A stretch of 64,000 nt of DNA from positions 682,001-746,000 of the forward strand of contig CM074137.1 in NCBI GenBank assembly GCA_037178625.1, in the 5' to 3' direction. Shown here piece after piece: positions 45,643 through 55,989 of the stretch. The notes beneath the pieces are model-generated. The model saw nothing but the letters and a program-made list of their open reading frames with translations, was not told the DNA's origin and searched no databases. Numbering within the stretch: the stretch's first letter is position 1; every line of letters starts with the position of its first letter. The stretch comes from Skeletonema tropicum. Taxonomy: Eukaryota; Bacillariophyta; Thalassiosirophyceae; Thalassiosirales; Thalassiosiraceae. The position numbers were made by a program, and so were the translations under genes.

Positions 45643-46526
45643 CGTATCATATCATATCACTTAGGAAATTAGGTAAATGTTGCATTATCGCACGTATCAC
45701 GTATCACCCTCATGGAGAAATTCAACAAGATTGCATGCACCTGGGTCAGACGCATCTGCAGTGATTGTCTCAATACGCCCGATGGCGGCATCTAGAGCAT
45801 CGTCCGTCACATCTTTTCCTTCCTTTTCAAAGAGCTTTTTGACTCCGAATGGTCATCATTATTTGCCCGCACCTTCGTGCGGATCATTATGCATTAAATG
45901 TTTTCGTGCTCCGATAGAAATGCACGTCAATGAGCACCATGGCGATGCTGGGGGGCGGCAGCCGATGAGTTTAGAATTAAGCGATGTAAAAAATAACTCA
46001 ACTAATAGTGTTGTTAGAGGGTAGTACTACCATTGTACCATTGTGTTGGTGTTGTGTCCGATGCCATCTTGAGGTTTGTTAGTGGTCCTCACAGCGGGGG
46101 TAAAAATCCCCTCGGGGGAACCACTAGCCCTGAAACCGGTGTCTATGTGGGGGGGGGGTATTAATAGTATTGTAACTCAAAGATTAAATTGTCCCCGCCA
46201 GAGCCTCCTCACAGCACGGGAACCTTCACATGCAGGCATGGCATGCAGAGGAGATGTGATGATAGATGTAGGTAAGTTGTCTAGAGGGGATAAGCTGTTG
46301 CTTCAATAAAACGTCAAGCTACAGAGCTTGATTGATAAATTTTGTACTTATGATAACATACTTACGCACATTCAGCAAAAGAATCAAGTTTTACTACATC
46401 CATACAACAAGTCAATCGTTCTTGATGAGAGTAGGTTTTAGATTATAACTCTATGAAATGATATGTACAGCAATTCTATAATGAGGAGTGTGTCAATTCC
46501 CCCTCATCTTATATCCCCCTCATCCT

Positions 46527-47270
46527 CTATGCACCTTCTTTGGTGGGAGTAACACTCTGATTCAACAAACCACAAGTAACCATGGCCAAAAACTCCATCC
46601 CAGAGGATATTTCACTCAAGTCACTTTCTTCTTCTGTTGTTGTTGGCGATTTGTGTCCTCCCTCTCTTTGCTGCTGCCGTCCCCCCCTCAATACAGTCAT
46701 CTCCCTCTCTTCCACATTATTTCTATTATTTGAATTTTCCATCAGTCCATCAGCCCCACCTCCTTTACAACGTTGGTGAATATTCGTATCAACAGGAGCC
46801 GAAGCTCCGCCACACAGTGGCAGATAGGTCTCCATTTTGTCCACAATTGTTTCAGAGGAGTCACTATGGTCCTTGTCAACGTCAGTGGTTCGGGGACGCC
46901 TACGCGATGCTGGAACTACCGCCAAAGACGACGGTGGAAATGCCGACACACTGTTTGGTGAACTTGCCCTCCCGTCATGATGTTGTTGCAAAATCTTTCC
47001 ATCATGATTTAAATTCTTACTGTCATCGCCAATATTGGCATTGTGATTGAGTGTAGCATGATCACTCGAGATGGACCAAGGTAGCGTATGATGACGCAAT
47101 AACCGCGAGGGCGGTAAAGGAAGGGCGACCTCATCAGTCGCTTCACTTGACGACGTGTAGGATAGACTTAGCGGAGAAAAACTGTAGTCATCATGGTTGG
47201 TTTGAATGCAGTGCTCCGGCATCCAATCGTCGGTAGCGGTAAGTTGTGGCTTCGGCGGTAGTTTCATCAT
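46527..47270 (-). CDS. Hypothetical Ser/Asn-rich protein, 247 aa
   Basis: Single open frame, low complexity, with a Pro-rich segment, Asn/His-rich segments and a C-terminal conserved-looking helix (SEISSGMEFLAMVTCGLLNQ). No signal peptide or membrane span. It lies between the TIR element and the second copy of the structured repeat. Family not recognised. Confidence 0.5.
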   Translation of the reverse strand: MMKLPPKPQLTATDDWMPEHCIQTNHDDYSFSPLSLSYTSSSEATDEVALPLPPSRLLRHHTLPWSISSDHATLNHNANIGDDSKNLNHDGKILQQHHDGRASSPNSVSAFPPSSLAVVPASRRRPRTTDVDKDHSDSSETIVDKMETYLPLCGGASAPVDTNIHQRCKGGGADGLMENSNNRNNVEEREMTVLRGGRQQQREGGHKSPTTTEEESDLSEISSGMEFLAMVTCGLLNQSVTPTKEGA

Positions 47271-47675
47271 TGAAAAATTAGCAGAGGAGGAGGGATGGAA
47301 TAATCAAAGTTGACGTCTCTGCATTTTATGAACTATTCGGCGCCGCAGCTGTATGCAATCTACTCCCATCAATCTCTACCCAAAAGTCGGCCGTGTAAGT
47401 AAGTATGTTGTGTGTCGTTGCGTTGCATGGAAACCGTTGTTCAAATCAGTCTTGCGTGCCTGTTTTCTGTTTTTGAGCGAGCGCGGCGGGAGGAGTTGGA
47501 GTTCTCGGTTTTCGGCGGGAATTTGAAATTTGAATGGGTCACGCTGACAATTTTTTTTAAATTTCTCCCTTACTTTCTCGCATGAAATAATTTCAACCCA
47601 CGGCCCACGGCCCACGGCCAAGGACATCCAAGCAGCCTGCGCGCAGCGCGCAACCCATCCACGCACAACAAGAAG

Positions 47676-47971
47676 TGGGCCGGGGATGTCCAACTGGCAC
47701 ACCTGGAGTGGGGAGTAATCCCCTCTCCCCCACCTCTGCGGTGGCAGAGGTTGAGTGAGGACTCTCACTCTCACCTGTCGAGAGGCAGTTGAGAGTAGGA
47801 GGGAGGAGGAACATACCATCACCTAGCACAGGTGACAAGAGGAGTGCGGACTTGCCACTGAACTAGAGATACCTAGACTGCACTCCTCTTATTACCTAAA
47901 ATGGGCAAGTTCAGATCCAGCTTGCCCAGTAAACAGCTCCTGAATACCATCCTAAACTAATCACTTATTTA
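47676..47971 (-). mobile_element. Structured repeat, copy 2
   Basis: 296 bp nearly identical to 18499-18793 (one T inserted in GCTGTT(T)ACTGG). All stems of copy 1 are kept in this shared part. Beyond GGACATCCCCGGCCCA the 3' parts are unrelated: here a GCGCGCTGCGCGC hairpin and CGTGGGC repeats replace the three-way-junction-like tail of copy 1. No target-site duplication could be identified. Confidence 0.7.
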
Positions 47972-48170
47972 CCGCCATAAAAAAAAAAAAGAAGTAATAC
48001 TACAGAGTAAGTAGACCAAAAAACGTGAAGATGAAGATGAAGATGAAGAGGAGGTGTTTTTTGTTTGGTTGTGAATTGTGAAGCAATAACATCATCGTCA
48101 TGTGCAGTAAACAGCGGTGGACAACATAACGTAGACAATATCGAATAACATTGAATTTGGTTGAAATAAA

Positions 48171-49116
48171 ATGAGCAAGTCAGCGGATGCTGCAGCTCCA
48201 AAGAGCGAGTTAGACATGCCAATGACATGTTGCGCTGCATGTGGTGTCGCTGGAGGTGATGCGATTGAATTGAAGAAATGCACCGCCTGCTATCTCGTTT
48301 GGTACTGCAGCGTTAAATGTCAGAAGGAGCACAGGCCGGGACATAAACGAGCATGTAAACAGCGTGCGGCTGAATTACGTGAAGAACTTTTATTCAAGCA
48401 GCCTGAGAGCAGCCACCTCGGGGATTGTCCGATCTGTTACTTGCCACTGTCCCTGAAAGCAAACACATCTAAACTGGCACAATGCTGCAGCAAAAGAATA
48501 TGCGACGGTTGCAATTTTGCCAGCCAGAAATGTCAGTTTGAAGGAAAACTTGTGATCAATTGTCCCTTCTGCCGCCACCCAGTTCCATCAGACGATAAAC
48601 AATGTAATCGACTCCTTATGAAGAGGGCAGAGATCAATGATCCAGTTGCGTTGCGCCAACTGGGTGGTCTTCGCGAGGGGGAAGGAGATTACAAAAGTGC
48701 GTTTAAATATTTAACAAAAGCAGCCGGGTTGGGAGATGTGATAGCACATTTTGAATTATCAAGATTGTATGAGAGGGGGAAAGGAGTCGAGAAGGACAAG
48801 AAGAAGGAGATACACCATCTGGAAGAAGCTGCAATTGGTGGAAATCCGCTTGCCAGGTACAACCTTTCAAGGTTTGAGTTTATTAGCAAAAGGCCTGATA
48901 GGGCAAAAAAAACATACCATCATCGCCGCCAATCAAGGACATGATGAGTCATTGGATGCTCTAAAGAAGTTGTTTAAGGCGACGAAAGGAATACTCAGCA
49001 AGGACGAATTTGCCGCAGCTCTTCGTGCGCATCAGGCAGCTGTGGATGCTACGAAAAGTCCTCAGAGGGAGGAGGCGGAACAAGCGAGGAAAGAGATGAA
49101 GGCGTTAGGATTATGA
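48171..49116 (+). CDS. MYND finger / RING-like / Sel1-repeat protein, frameshifted at poly-A
   Basis: Start at 48171 (MSKSADAAAPKSE). MYND CCAACG ... CTACYLVWYCSVKCQKEHRPGHKRAC is complete, as is the RING-like cluster (CPICYLP ... CCSKRICDGCN ... CPFCRHP), and Sel1 repeats follow. At an A8 run (48905-48912) the frame is lost (stop at 48944). Reading seven A instead continues as DRAKKHTIIAANQGHDESLD to the family C-terminus at 49116. Either a single-base lesion or a homopolymer error. Apart from that it is intact and in the same damage class as the 22-kb copy. Confidence 0.8.
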
Positions 49117-49403
49117 TCACGAAAGGACAGTGAATGCAAAATATGTTTGGGCAGCTGAAGCAGCTCTACCATCAAGCTAATCCAAATCTAGAGTAAGACA
49201 CGGATTAATTCTATATATTTGATATTTGAATCCATTGAAGAGTGAAAATTTCTTGATCTTAACTAGACACATCCCATCCCTATTCAATCCCAAAGCTTGA
49301 TTTTGAGTTTGAGATTATTGTCATCACACTGTGTTTGAGTTCAAGTCAGAATGTTATTAGAAGTTAAAGACATAAAAATTAAACCAAATCAAACCATAAA
49401 AAT

Positions 49404-49865
49404 TTATTCATCCATCAACGCAGGTGCTTCTCCGAGAGTGATAGGCACAGTCGTAGACTTGGGCTCTTCCTTTTCTTTCTTAGGAGCTGTCAATACAAGC
49501 ACTCCGTCACTCAAATTAGCACTCAGCTTAGTAGTATCAAGGTCATTCCCAAGGGTAAAGCGCTTCTCAAACTTGTATTCTTGGAAGGAATTCTCCTGTT
49601 CAACCTTGCGATGACCCTTCATATGCAACACTCGCCCATTATTCTCAAGATCGACCTTGATATCATCAGGCTTCACGCCCGGCACATCAACGGCAAGGCG
49701 AAATTGCTTAGAATTCTCAGAGACCTCGTAGCGAGGTGATGAGTGCAGCAAGTTGTCGTTCTTGAAGGCTGTCAACGCAGGGATACCAAAGACTGGAGAG
49801 CCGCTGAAAAAGTCATCATCGAAGCCACCGAATGGGCTGTTGTTGCTCCAGAGAGAGAGACTCAT
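49404..49865 (-). CDS. Small heat-shock protein (HSP20 / alpha-crystallin), cytosolic type
   Basis: 153 aa. A Phe/Gly/Ser-rich N-terminus is followed by an alpha-crystallin domain (SPRYEVSENSKQFRLAVDVPG ... VLHMKGHR ... FTLGNDLDTTKLSANLSDGVLVLTAPK) with the terminal L-x-V/L-T-x-P signature. The C-terminal extension carries VPITL, an I-x-I/V-like oligomerisation motif. No targeting sequence. ATP-independent holdase for unfolding proteins. It is divergent from the second HSP20 gene across 462 bp. Confidence 0.93.
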   Translation of the reverse strand: MSLSLWSNNSPFGGFDDDFFSGSPVFGIPALTAFKNDNLLHSSPRYEVSENSKQFRLAVDVPGVKPDDIKVDLENNGRVLHMKGHRKVEQENSFQEYKFEKRFTLGNDLDTTKLSANLSDGVLVLTAPKKEKEEPKSTTVPITLGEAPALMDE

Positions 49866-50327
49866 TATTGTTGCTTGGTGTGTAGTTTGTTGAAATTGAA
49901 AGTGTTGTGATATGATGTGCGCTTTAATGTTTATGAATATTATGAGCAGTTCGGAGAGAAGAATGAGAGAGTTGTGGGAGATTGGAGTTGGAGTTCTCGT
50001 TTAAAGATTTCTATGGAAGGTTCTCACTGACATACTAGTTCCTACATTGCATTGAGTACCGCTACAATGCCATTATCTCGAAGAGTCTCTTCGACCATCG
50101 AAGAGGCAATTGTAGAACAACTTTGCTTCTGAATCTGGCTGGGAGGGTCTCCGATATCCATGCGCAGCAACTCTTCGAGGCTGTGAGTGCTGACGGACCC
50201 TCTAAGAGTTCGGGTTCTCAATTTCGGAGCAGATCAACACTTTTGAAGCACACAAAGAAGTGCTCATAAATTTTATCATCGAAGAAAGATCACGTTCACG
50301 TTCACACTCAAACCAATTTTTGCCAAT
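49866..50327. promoter_or_regulatory. Shared upstream region of two divergent HSP20 genes
   Basis: A 462-bp intergenic segment. A heat-shock-element-like core GAAGGTTC lies at 50016-50023 with another TTC at 50009 in imperfect spacing, and several GAAGAG/CTCTTC palindromic pieces near 50075-50110. The assignment is by motif only. Confidence 0.35.
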
Positions 50328-51026
50328 ATGCGTTTCAGTAAACTTACTGCCCTTGCTTTGACACCAGCGCTATCACATGCATTTAATACTGCTGCTCCAA
50401 AGAAGACAAAAGCAGGAGCTGCATCGTCTACAAGACTTGCAGCCCGTGATCCTACGATGCTCCCTCTGCTAAGACGTTCGAGAATCATGCATGACTTCGA
50501 CAGGATGTTTGAAGAGATGGATGAGTTGATGGAAAGCAGCCTTACTTCGTTTCCACGCCATCGTCCTTTCCTCTCGCTATCGGATAAGAACATCCCCACA
50601 GATCTCCAGCTACGCCGCCCACTCGGGTTCGAGGTGGAGCCCAACGAGAAAGAATACAATATTAAAGTCTTCGTTCCTGATGTTGAAGCCAAGGATCTTC
50701 ATATGAATTTGGAGCATGAAGGTCGTGTACTTCGTCTAAAGGGAGAACGTCACACGGAGGAAGGTGGGATGAAGGTTCAATCTCGCTTTGAGAAGTCTAT
50801 TCTTTTAGCCCCGGATGTTGATGTTTCGCAGCTGTCTGCTAACTTGACAGGCGACACTTTGACAGTTCATGCCCCAAAGGTTCAAGCTCCCAAGGCATTG
50901 GAGGAAGAGAAGGCGGAGCAGATTGAAATTCACTACGAAGAGCCCAAGGCTGCGTTAGAGGATTCTCCAATGAAGGAGGAGGAGGCTGTAGACGAGAACT
51001 TGGAGGTCAATGACAGGGTTGCTTGA
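50328..51026 (+). CDS. Small heat-shock protein (HSP20), predicted plastid-targeted
   Basis: 232 aa. The hydrophobic N-terminus (MRFSKLTALALTPALSHAF) ends in SHAF-NTAAPKK, a fair match to the diatom ASAF-AP bipartite plastid signal with Phe at +1, followed by a basic Ser/Thr-rich transit-like segment. The alpha-crystallin domain spans about residues 100-190 (FEVEPNEKEYNIKVFVPDVE ... RVLRLKGERH ... LSANLTGDTLTVHAPK). The acidic C-terminal tail is longer than usual. Expected role: stromal holdase during heat or light stress. The pair with the cytosolic HSP20 suggests co-induction. Confidence 0.88.
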   Translation: MRFSKLTALALTPALSHAFNTAAPKKTKAGAASSTRLAARDPTMLPLLRRSRIMHDFDRMFEEMDELMESSLTSFPRHRPFLSLSDKNIPTDLQLRRPLGFEVEPNEKEYNIKVFVPDVEAKDLHMNLEHEGRVLRLKGERHTEEGGMKVQSRFEKSILLAPDVDVSQLSANLTGDTLTVHAPKVQAPKALEEEKAEQIEIHYEEPKAALEDSPMKEEEAVDENLEVNDRVA

Positions 51027-51425
51027 GCAGCCATTCAAATCACGTAGGTCTTGTTTGCATTGTGGATAGCTTGTTTGTTAGTTGATAAAAGTAGTATATA
51101 TAAGTAATTCACTATTACACCTAAGAGGTCGTCTCTTATTTTCTGCCTCTCTTCCTATTGTTACCAACGAGTAGTGTTTGTACGAAAGGCCCAACACACC
51201 AAATACCAGCGTCTCGATAGTGTTTTTCTTCTTTTCCCTGCTCTAGCTCAAATAATATTCAAGTATCTAATGACTGGATGTGGTAAACACCAAAGACTTT
51301 GTTTGTAGGCAGTTCTGACCAATCAGACAGAGTGGAAGAAGATCGTCCAGCGCCCGATGATGCGCAAGATTTGCTCAAGAATCGGCCGATGCGGCGGTGT
51401 AAGCAAAAGCTAATCTGACACGGAG

Positions 51426-51680
51426 ATGAAAAAGCATATCGTGAAAGAAGCAGATTCATCTGATGCAGCAATAATCGTTCCAAAGTACAAGATCGTTGAT
51501 CAAGGAATGCTGGAACAAACCAACCAATACGATTCAAACATACGACTGAAGCAGCTCATTGTACATGCATATCTTGACAAGATTGCTTCAGCAGCGGAGA
51601 TTGACCTTCATGTGAGCGAGACCAAGGTGCAAGTTGGGTCCGAAGAACATGGGTACAGTTTAGATGTGCAGCTGCCATAA
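51426..51680 (+). pseudogene. C-terminal CS-like domain fragment of a PIH1-family protein
   Basis: The 84 codons include PKYKIVDQGMLEQTN, LKQLIVHAYLDKIASAAEID and a terminal Y-S-L-D-V-Q-L-P. This fits the PIH1 C-terminal CS-like domain (P-x-Y-x-I-x-x-x-G ... L-x-V-x-I-x-L-P-x-x-x-S-A-x-x-(V/I)-D-L ... Y-x-L-x-V-x-L-P), used by dynein-assembly and R2TP factors. An in-frame TAA lies 15 nt upstream and no N-terminal PIH domain is seen, so it is a fragment or a last exon. Confidence 0.4.
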
Positions 51681-51958
51681 CCTATCAACAGGCCAGAAAG
51701 GAAAGCCTGACATCGCGACTGATACTTCGACCGATAGCGTGATATTCCCGCTACTTTGCATTAAGCAATTAAATGCTTAAAATAGTGAACTGACTGCATA
51801 CATTGCACTGTGCCTCAAAAGATTTCCGTTAATTTTATTATTTGATAATTGTGGTCGATTCTATCTTTTGTATTTACGTTGTATGACTTCCTGTTGCGAC
51901 TCGTGACTGTGACTCGTGAAAGCAAAAAGATGATCGTGAATAGTGAATAGACTCGTGC

Positions 51959-52356
51959 GTGACACCACGGGAACCTGGGGTTGACACGTCTTGCTGAGAG
52001 ATTTGTCAAGAGCTTGCCAGGAGTTTCAAGTCGTGTTTTACAAAATCTAGCGTTGAGGTGCGTTGAGGTGCGTTGAGGTGCGTTGAGGATGGCCTGTTCC
52101 GTCAAAAACTTGCCGCCGACGCCACGGATCGGCCATCTGACACGGTGCGCCGCCAAGCAGCATGTCACTCGTGGCGGTGGCAGCAAGTTTGCACGTTGGC
52201 GCAAGTTTTTGACGGAACAGGCCATCAGAAATCAACCTCAACGCACCTCAACGCTAGATTTTTTAGAACCACGACTTGAAACTCCTGGCAAGCTCTCGAC
52301 AAATCGGCTGCTAACAAAAAGCAGCCACTGTCAACCCCAGGTTCCCGTGGTGACAC
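51959..52356. repeat. Foldback repeat, ~400 bp, long inverted arms
   Basis: The left arm starts GTGACACCACGGGAACCTGG and the right arm ends with its near-complement (one mismatch). Homology continues through CTTGCCAGGAGTTTCAAGTC, TCTAGCGTTGAGG and GGCCTGTTCCGTCAAAAACT, about 150 bp per arm. Four tandem GCGTTGAGGT decamers sit at 52050-52089 in the left arm only. No coding capacity. Confidence 0.8.
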
Positions 52357-52473
52357 AAAGATAATGATGTAGATGATGATGTGGAGATAAGTAGAAGTAG
52401 TGCGTCCAACAACCAAGTCGATTCACAGCACAACAGCGGCCCATCATAGCAGTATTAATACCATACAATTAGA

Positions 52474-53316
52474 ATGAGCACAGATGCAGATGCCCAGAGC
52501 GAGAGTGCGTTGATCACATGTTGTTCAACCTGCGGTACTGTCCAAGTTGATGACATTACTTCGAAGGAATGCCTGGAGAGAGCTGCTGACGCAAGAGATG
52601 ATATTTTATTCAAGCAACCGGAGAGCAGCCATCTAGGGGACTGTCCTATATGCTTGTTACCTCTACCGCTTGGTCCAAAGCAAACTATTATGAAAGAATG
52701 CTGCAGTACAGTTATATGTGACGGATGCAATTGCGCTCATGTCTTTGGCAAAGCAGTTGAGTAGCAACATCCAAAATGCCCATTCTGTCGTAAACCAATT
52801 AGCTTGTCAGACAAAGAAGTGGACGAGAACAGGAAGAAAAGGATAGATGCAAAGGATCCAGAAGCGTTGCACTCCAAGGGCACTCAGCTCAAGGACGAAG
52901 GGGACCACATAAGCGCATTTAATTATTGGACGAATGCAGTTGAGTTAGGGAGTGTGACAGCTCATTACGATCTATCGTGGGCGTATCAGTATGGAAAAGG
53001 TGTTCAGAAGGATGAGACAAAGCATGTATACCATTTACAAGAAGCGGCTGTCGGCGGACACCCCGTAGCGAGGCATCATCTTGGTTGTGTAGAAGCGAAA
53101 AATGGTAGGTATGACAGAGCAGTGAAGCATTGGATTATCGCCTCAAAACTTGGATATAGTAGGTCAGTGGATAAGCTGAAAATCATGTATCAATTGGGGT
53201 TTGTGAGCAAGGAGGACTTTGCTGTGGCCCTTCGTGCAAATCAGGCTGCTGTGGATGCTACGAAAAGTTATCAAAGGAAGTTTGCAGAAGAGCTCTGGAA
53301 ATCTGTTGGACAATAA
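52474..53316 (+). pseudogene. RING-like/Sel1 gene with deleted MYND finger and in-frame stop
   Basis: Start MSTDADAQSE. The first MYND Cys pair is present (CCSTCG), but the remaining MYND ligands are deleted, joining SKECLERAADARDD. The RING-like part reads CPICLLP ... CCSTVICDGC, then TAG at 52762-52764 interrupts just before QHPKCPFC. The same frame resumes and codes intact Sel1 repeats to 53316. Readthrough or a restart at 52804 would give a Sel1-only protein. The 3' end recurs in the deleted copy at 59 kb. Confidence 0.78.
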
Positions 53317-53616
53317 GAATGTTTAGTATAGCTGACCACATAATTGATGACAACAAGGAAGGAACACACAGACAATATGTCCAAATCATCAATTATTATT
53401 TTGGCAGCTGCATCAGAAGCATACGAGGCTGTAGCGTCGCGGCTACAAATATGACGATGTAACAAGAGGGCAGTTGCATGGCTGTAGAGCTGAGTAAGTG
53501 TAAGGTCGCAATCTTGAAGTAATCTGGAAAACAATGCCTTATATATCATCATTTGACGATGGCGAACGTGGGATCATACTTTAGCATCTGCGTACGTCTC
53601 CGAGCTAGAGAGAGAA

Positions 53617-54090
53617 ATGCAGCCAGGTGAGCCTCTCTTTAGGCTTTGCATCTGTTTACGTTCAAATGCATCACGCACCGACAGCTCATCACAAATAACA
53701 CTCACCGGAGAACAAATCATCGGAGAGCTTTACTCAGATAACATGCAACTACTCCCTTTTGCCATCAGCCCACTAGGCCTCTTCGGACCCACAATAAATT
53801 AATTCCTATATGGCACACCTCCAAATGGCGACTACAAAACACTCCACAATATCGACAAGTCCAAATTCCCAAACGCCTCCAACATGGCTCACCAAGCATT
53901 CACTAGAACCCCATCAAACATCCTAGAACGAGCCGACTCAATTTGGAAATCAAAACAACGAAACTATCACTACGGGGGATCCTACAAAAGCCCTGACTCA
54001 AGCACCTACTACACACAAATATTCGGGAGAACGGTTTGCAAGGCAAACGGCTCAGCAGGACTAGCTGCCATTCAAGCACTCTATGTATGA
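53617..54090 (+). pseudogene. Unidentified coding remnant with one in-frame stop
   Basis: One frame, interrupted only by TAA at 53800-53802, reads GELYSDNMQLLPFAISPLGL FGPTIN-stop-FLYGTPPNG ... and continues to FGRTVCKANGSAGLAAIQAL. The (V/I)-(D/S)-P-L-G-x-x-G-P ... FL(Y/F)G pattern is reminiscent of the C-terminal part of retroelement proteins in diatoms, but I am not certain. Confidence 0.35.
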
Positions 54091-54689
54091 GAGCAACAAT
54101 GGCCCGACCACCACATCATCGCTCAATGATGACCAAATTTCATATTTATTACACAGTACAGGAGGAGATCTACTTCACAAAGAAGTAGCTCTCAGTCGAC
54201 TCAAGAGTCTTCTCAGCCATCTACAGATACTTTTCTTGTTTACAATACCAGTGACACGTAGTTTACCGTAGCACAGAAATAATCTAAAGCCCCACACAAC
54301 ACAGGTGCTAAGCTTCATGCTGAAATTCAAGTTGACTGAGCGGCCCTCTCTACGCCGTAGTCTACGGGAGGGAACAGCTACATTTGGTAAACATTTCTAT
54401 TAACATGAGGAGAATTCAAAAACCTCATAGAAATTGCCAAACCAAATGCAGTGCATCCATCAGCATCAGCATCTTTCGTAGTGATTTTTCCTCACATGTG
54501 GAGCTGAATGAGATTTGCGTTTGACTCCTGTCCTACCACATCTTGAGATATATATATCGATACTTATACTTACCCGATCCGGCGAGAGGCAGGAGACTTA
54601 GCTTGTTGCATGCATGGTTGAAGGAGAAATCTTGTTAGCGTGGTACTGATGCAGTAATGGCCTAAACTACTTCAACGTCAAGCTACATA

Positions 54690-55320
54690 CAGTAGTGGAC
54701 CATGATGTATATATAATATCATTAAGTCTAAAATGTCTGTTACACTACTTTTGTTACTGTCGCAGTATGGTACACCGATTATAATGCACTCGATCCTACA
54801 GATCGCCTGTGTATTCTCAAATGGAATGTTGGTGAAGCTTACCAAGCTTCCTTGCTCTCAATACGGCCTTCCTTGTCTCGGCTGACGAGGCAAGAAAAAT
54901 ACCCTCAGACTTCAAACATTCAGAGGGCCCCTGTCTCGCCTGCTCTGTGAGAACTGCACGTACGCATCAACGTCTGCAAGCCTGCACCTCGAGCAGACCT
55001 CGAGCGGAAATGCAGGTGTGAGTAGATGAGCAATACCAATCCATGAGCCTCTATCTTCTTCAGATGTCCAATCACTTGCACGAGCTTGGAGGACGTCTTG
55101 CTTGATGGATCGTTTCATTGAGTTGTATTCTGCGTCGGTGTACCACAGCTCGTACTTGTCCTCGTGCCTAGGAGGAACAATGTAAAGCTGCGCTGTTTTG
55201 GCAAATCGCACATGCACATGGTTGCGTCTGAGTGGGAAAGTCTACGATCAATTCTGACGCCATGTTCAAGTTCTGTTAGGTGTGAAGTTGTGAGTTGTCA
55301 GTGAAAGCGGTACGAGCTGA
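54690..55320 (-). pseudogene. 152-aa family copy with frameshifts
   Basis: The minus strand from the ATG at 55263 reads MASELIVDFP and then loses frame by a 1-nt insertion in CTTTCCCACTC. The frame 55217-54912 carries MHVRFAKTAQLYIVPPRHED ... SWIGIAHLLTP and then shifts again. 3' homology to the array unit continues to the ACTACTTTTGTTAC block at about 54740. Upstream the promoter box CTCACAACTTCAC is kept. Confidence 0.8.
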
Positions 55321-55989
55321 GCAGGAGGTAATCTGGATACATGCACAGCTCTGTTCGCTGCCCCGTCCTTGTACTTATTAAGTACGTTGAGGTCTTAGGG
55401 TGATAAGTACGCTCGGAGAAATTTGACCGATGCTAAAGAAGTATGATCAGCTGGTACATCATCGTGGAACCCGGAAAATTATTCCGAAGTGAAAGTTGAA
55501 GATGCATGCAATTTTTGTGTTGCCAACCCTTTTTCTGTCTGCGGATTGTCATCCACATCTGACGGAGCAAGCACCATGAGATCGACAAGCATCTACAATC
55601 CATCTTGAGACTACTTCTTAACTCCTGTTGAGATAATTACGCTCAAGTCTCTTAATCCTTACCTGATTGAAAGATAGCAGGCTTGGGGTGCGATCTGGGA
55701 AATATAGAGCTACTACAGCACATGTTCGTTATCAATTAACATAGATATGTCGCCTCTTGAGGGCCCACCAGTTACGCTAAAGTCTGGATTGTCTTTTTGA
55801 TGACCGAAAAGTCATTGATCCCTATTTTATAATAAAAATAACTTAGAAAAGTAAATGCGAGATCGCAAAAATGATTGTACTCTGCTGCAGTTGGAATAAG
55901 TGATAAGTATGGTAGCAGCCCCCAAAGAACCCAAAATACAACCAGCATATATAATCAACTCGATCCTTGAGGATATTGCTTGTTTGTTC

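Larger units (their letters stand above)
44472..46199. mobile_element. TIR element, ~1.73 kb, GGCGGGGACAATTTAATC ends
   Basis: Left terminus GGCGGGGACAATTTAATC (44472) and the inverted copy ending at 46199 continue as similar sequence for ~30 bp. A second inner inverted pair is (A/G)TTTTTACCCCCG (about 44549 and 46095). A possible 3-bp duplication AGA flanks it. Two weak minus-strand coding frames lie inside. No transposase recognised. Confidence 0.55.
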
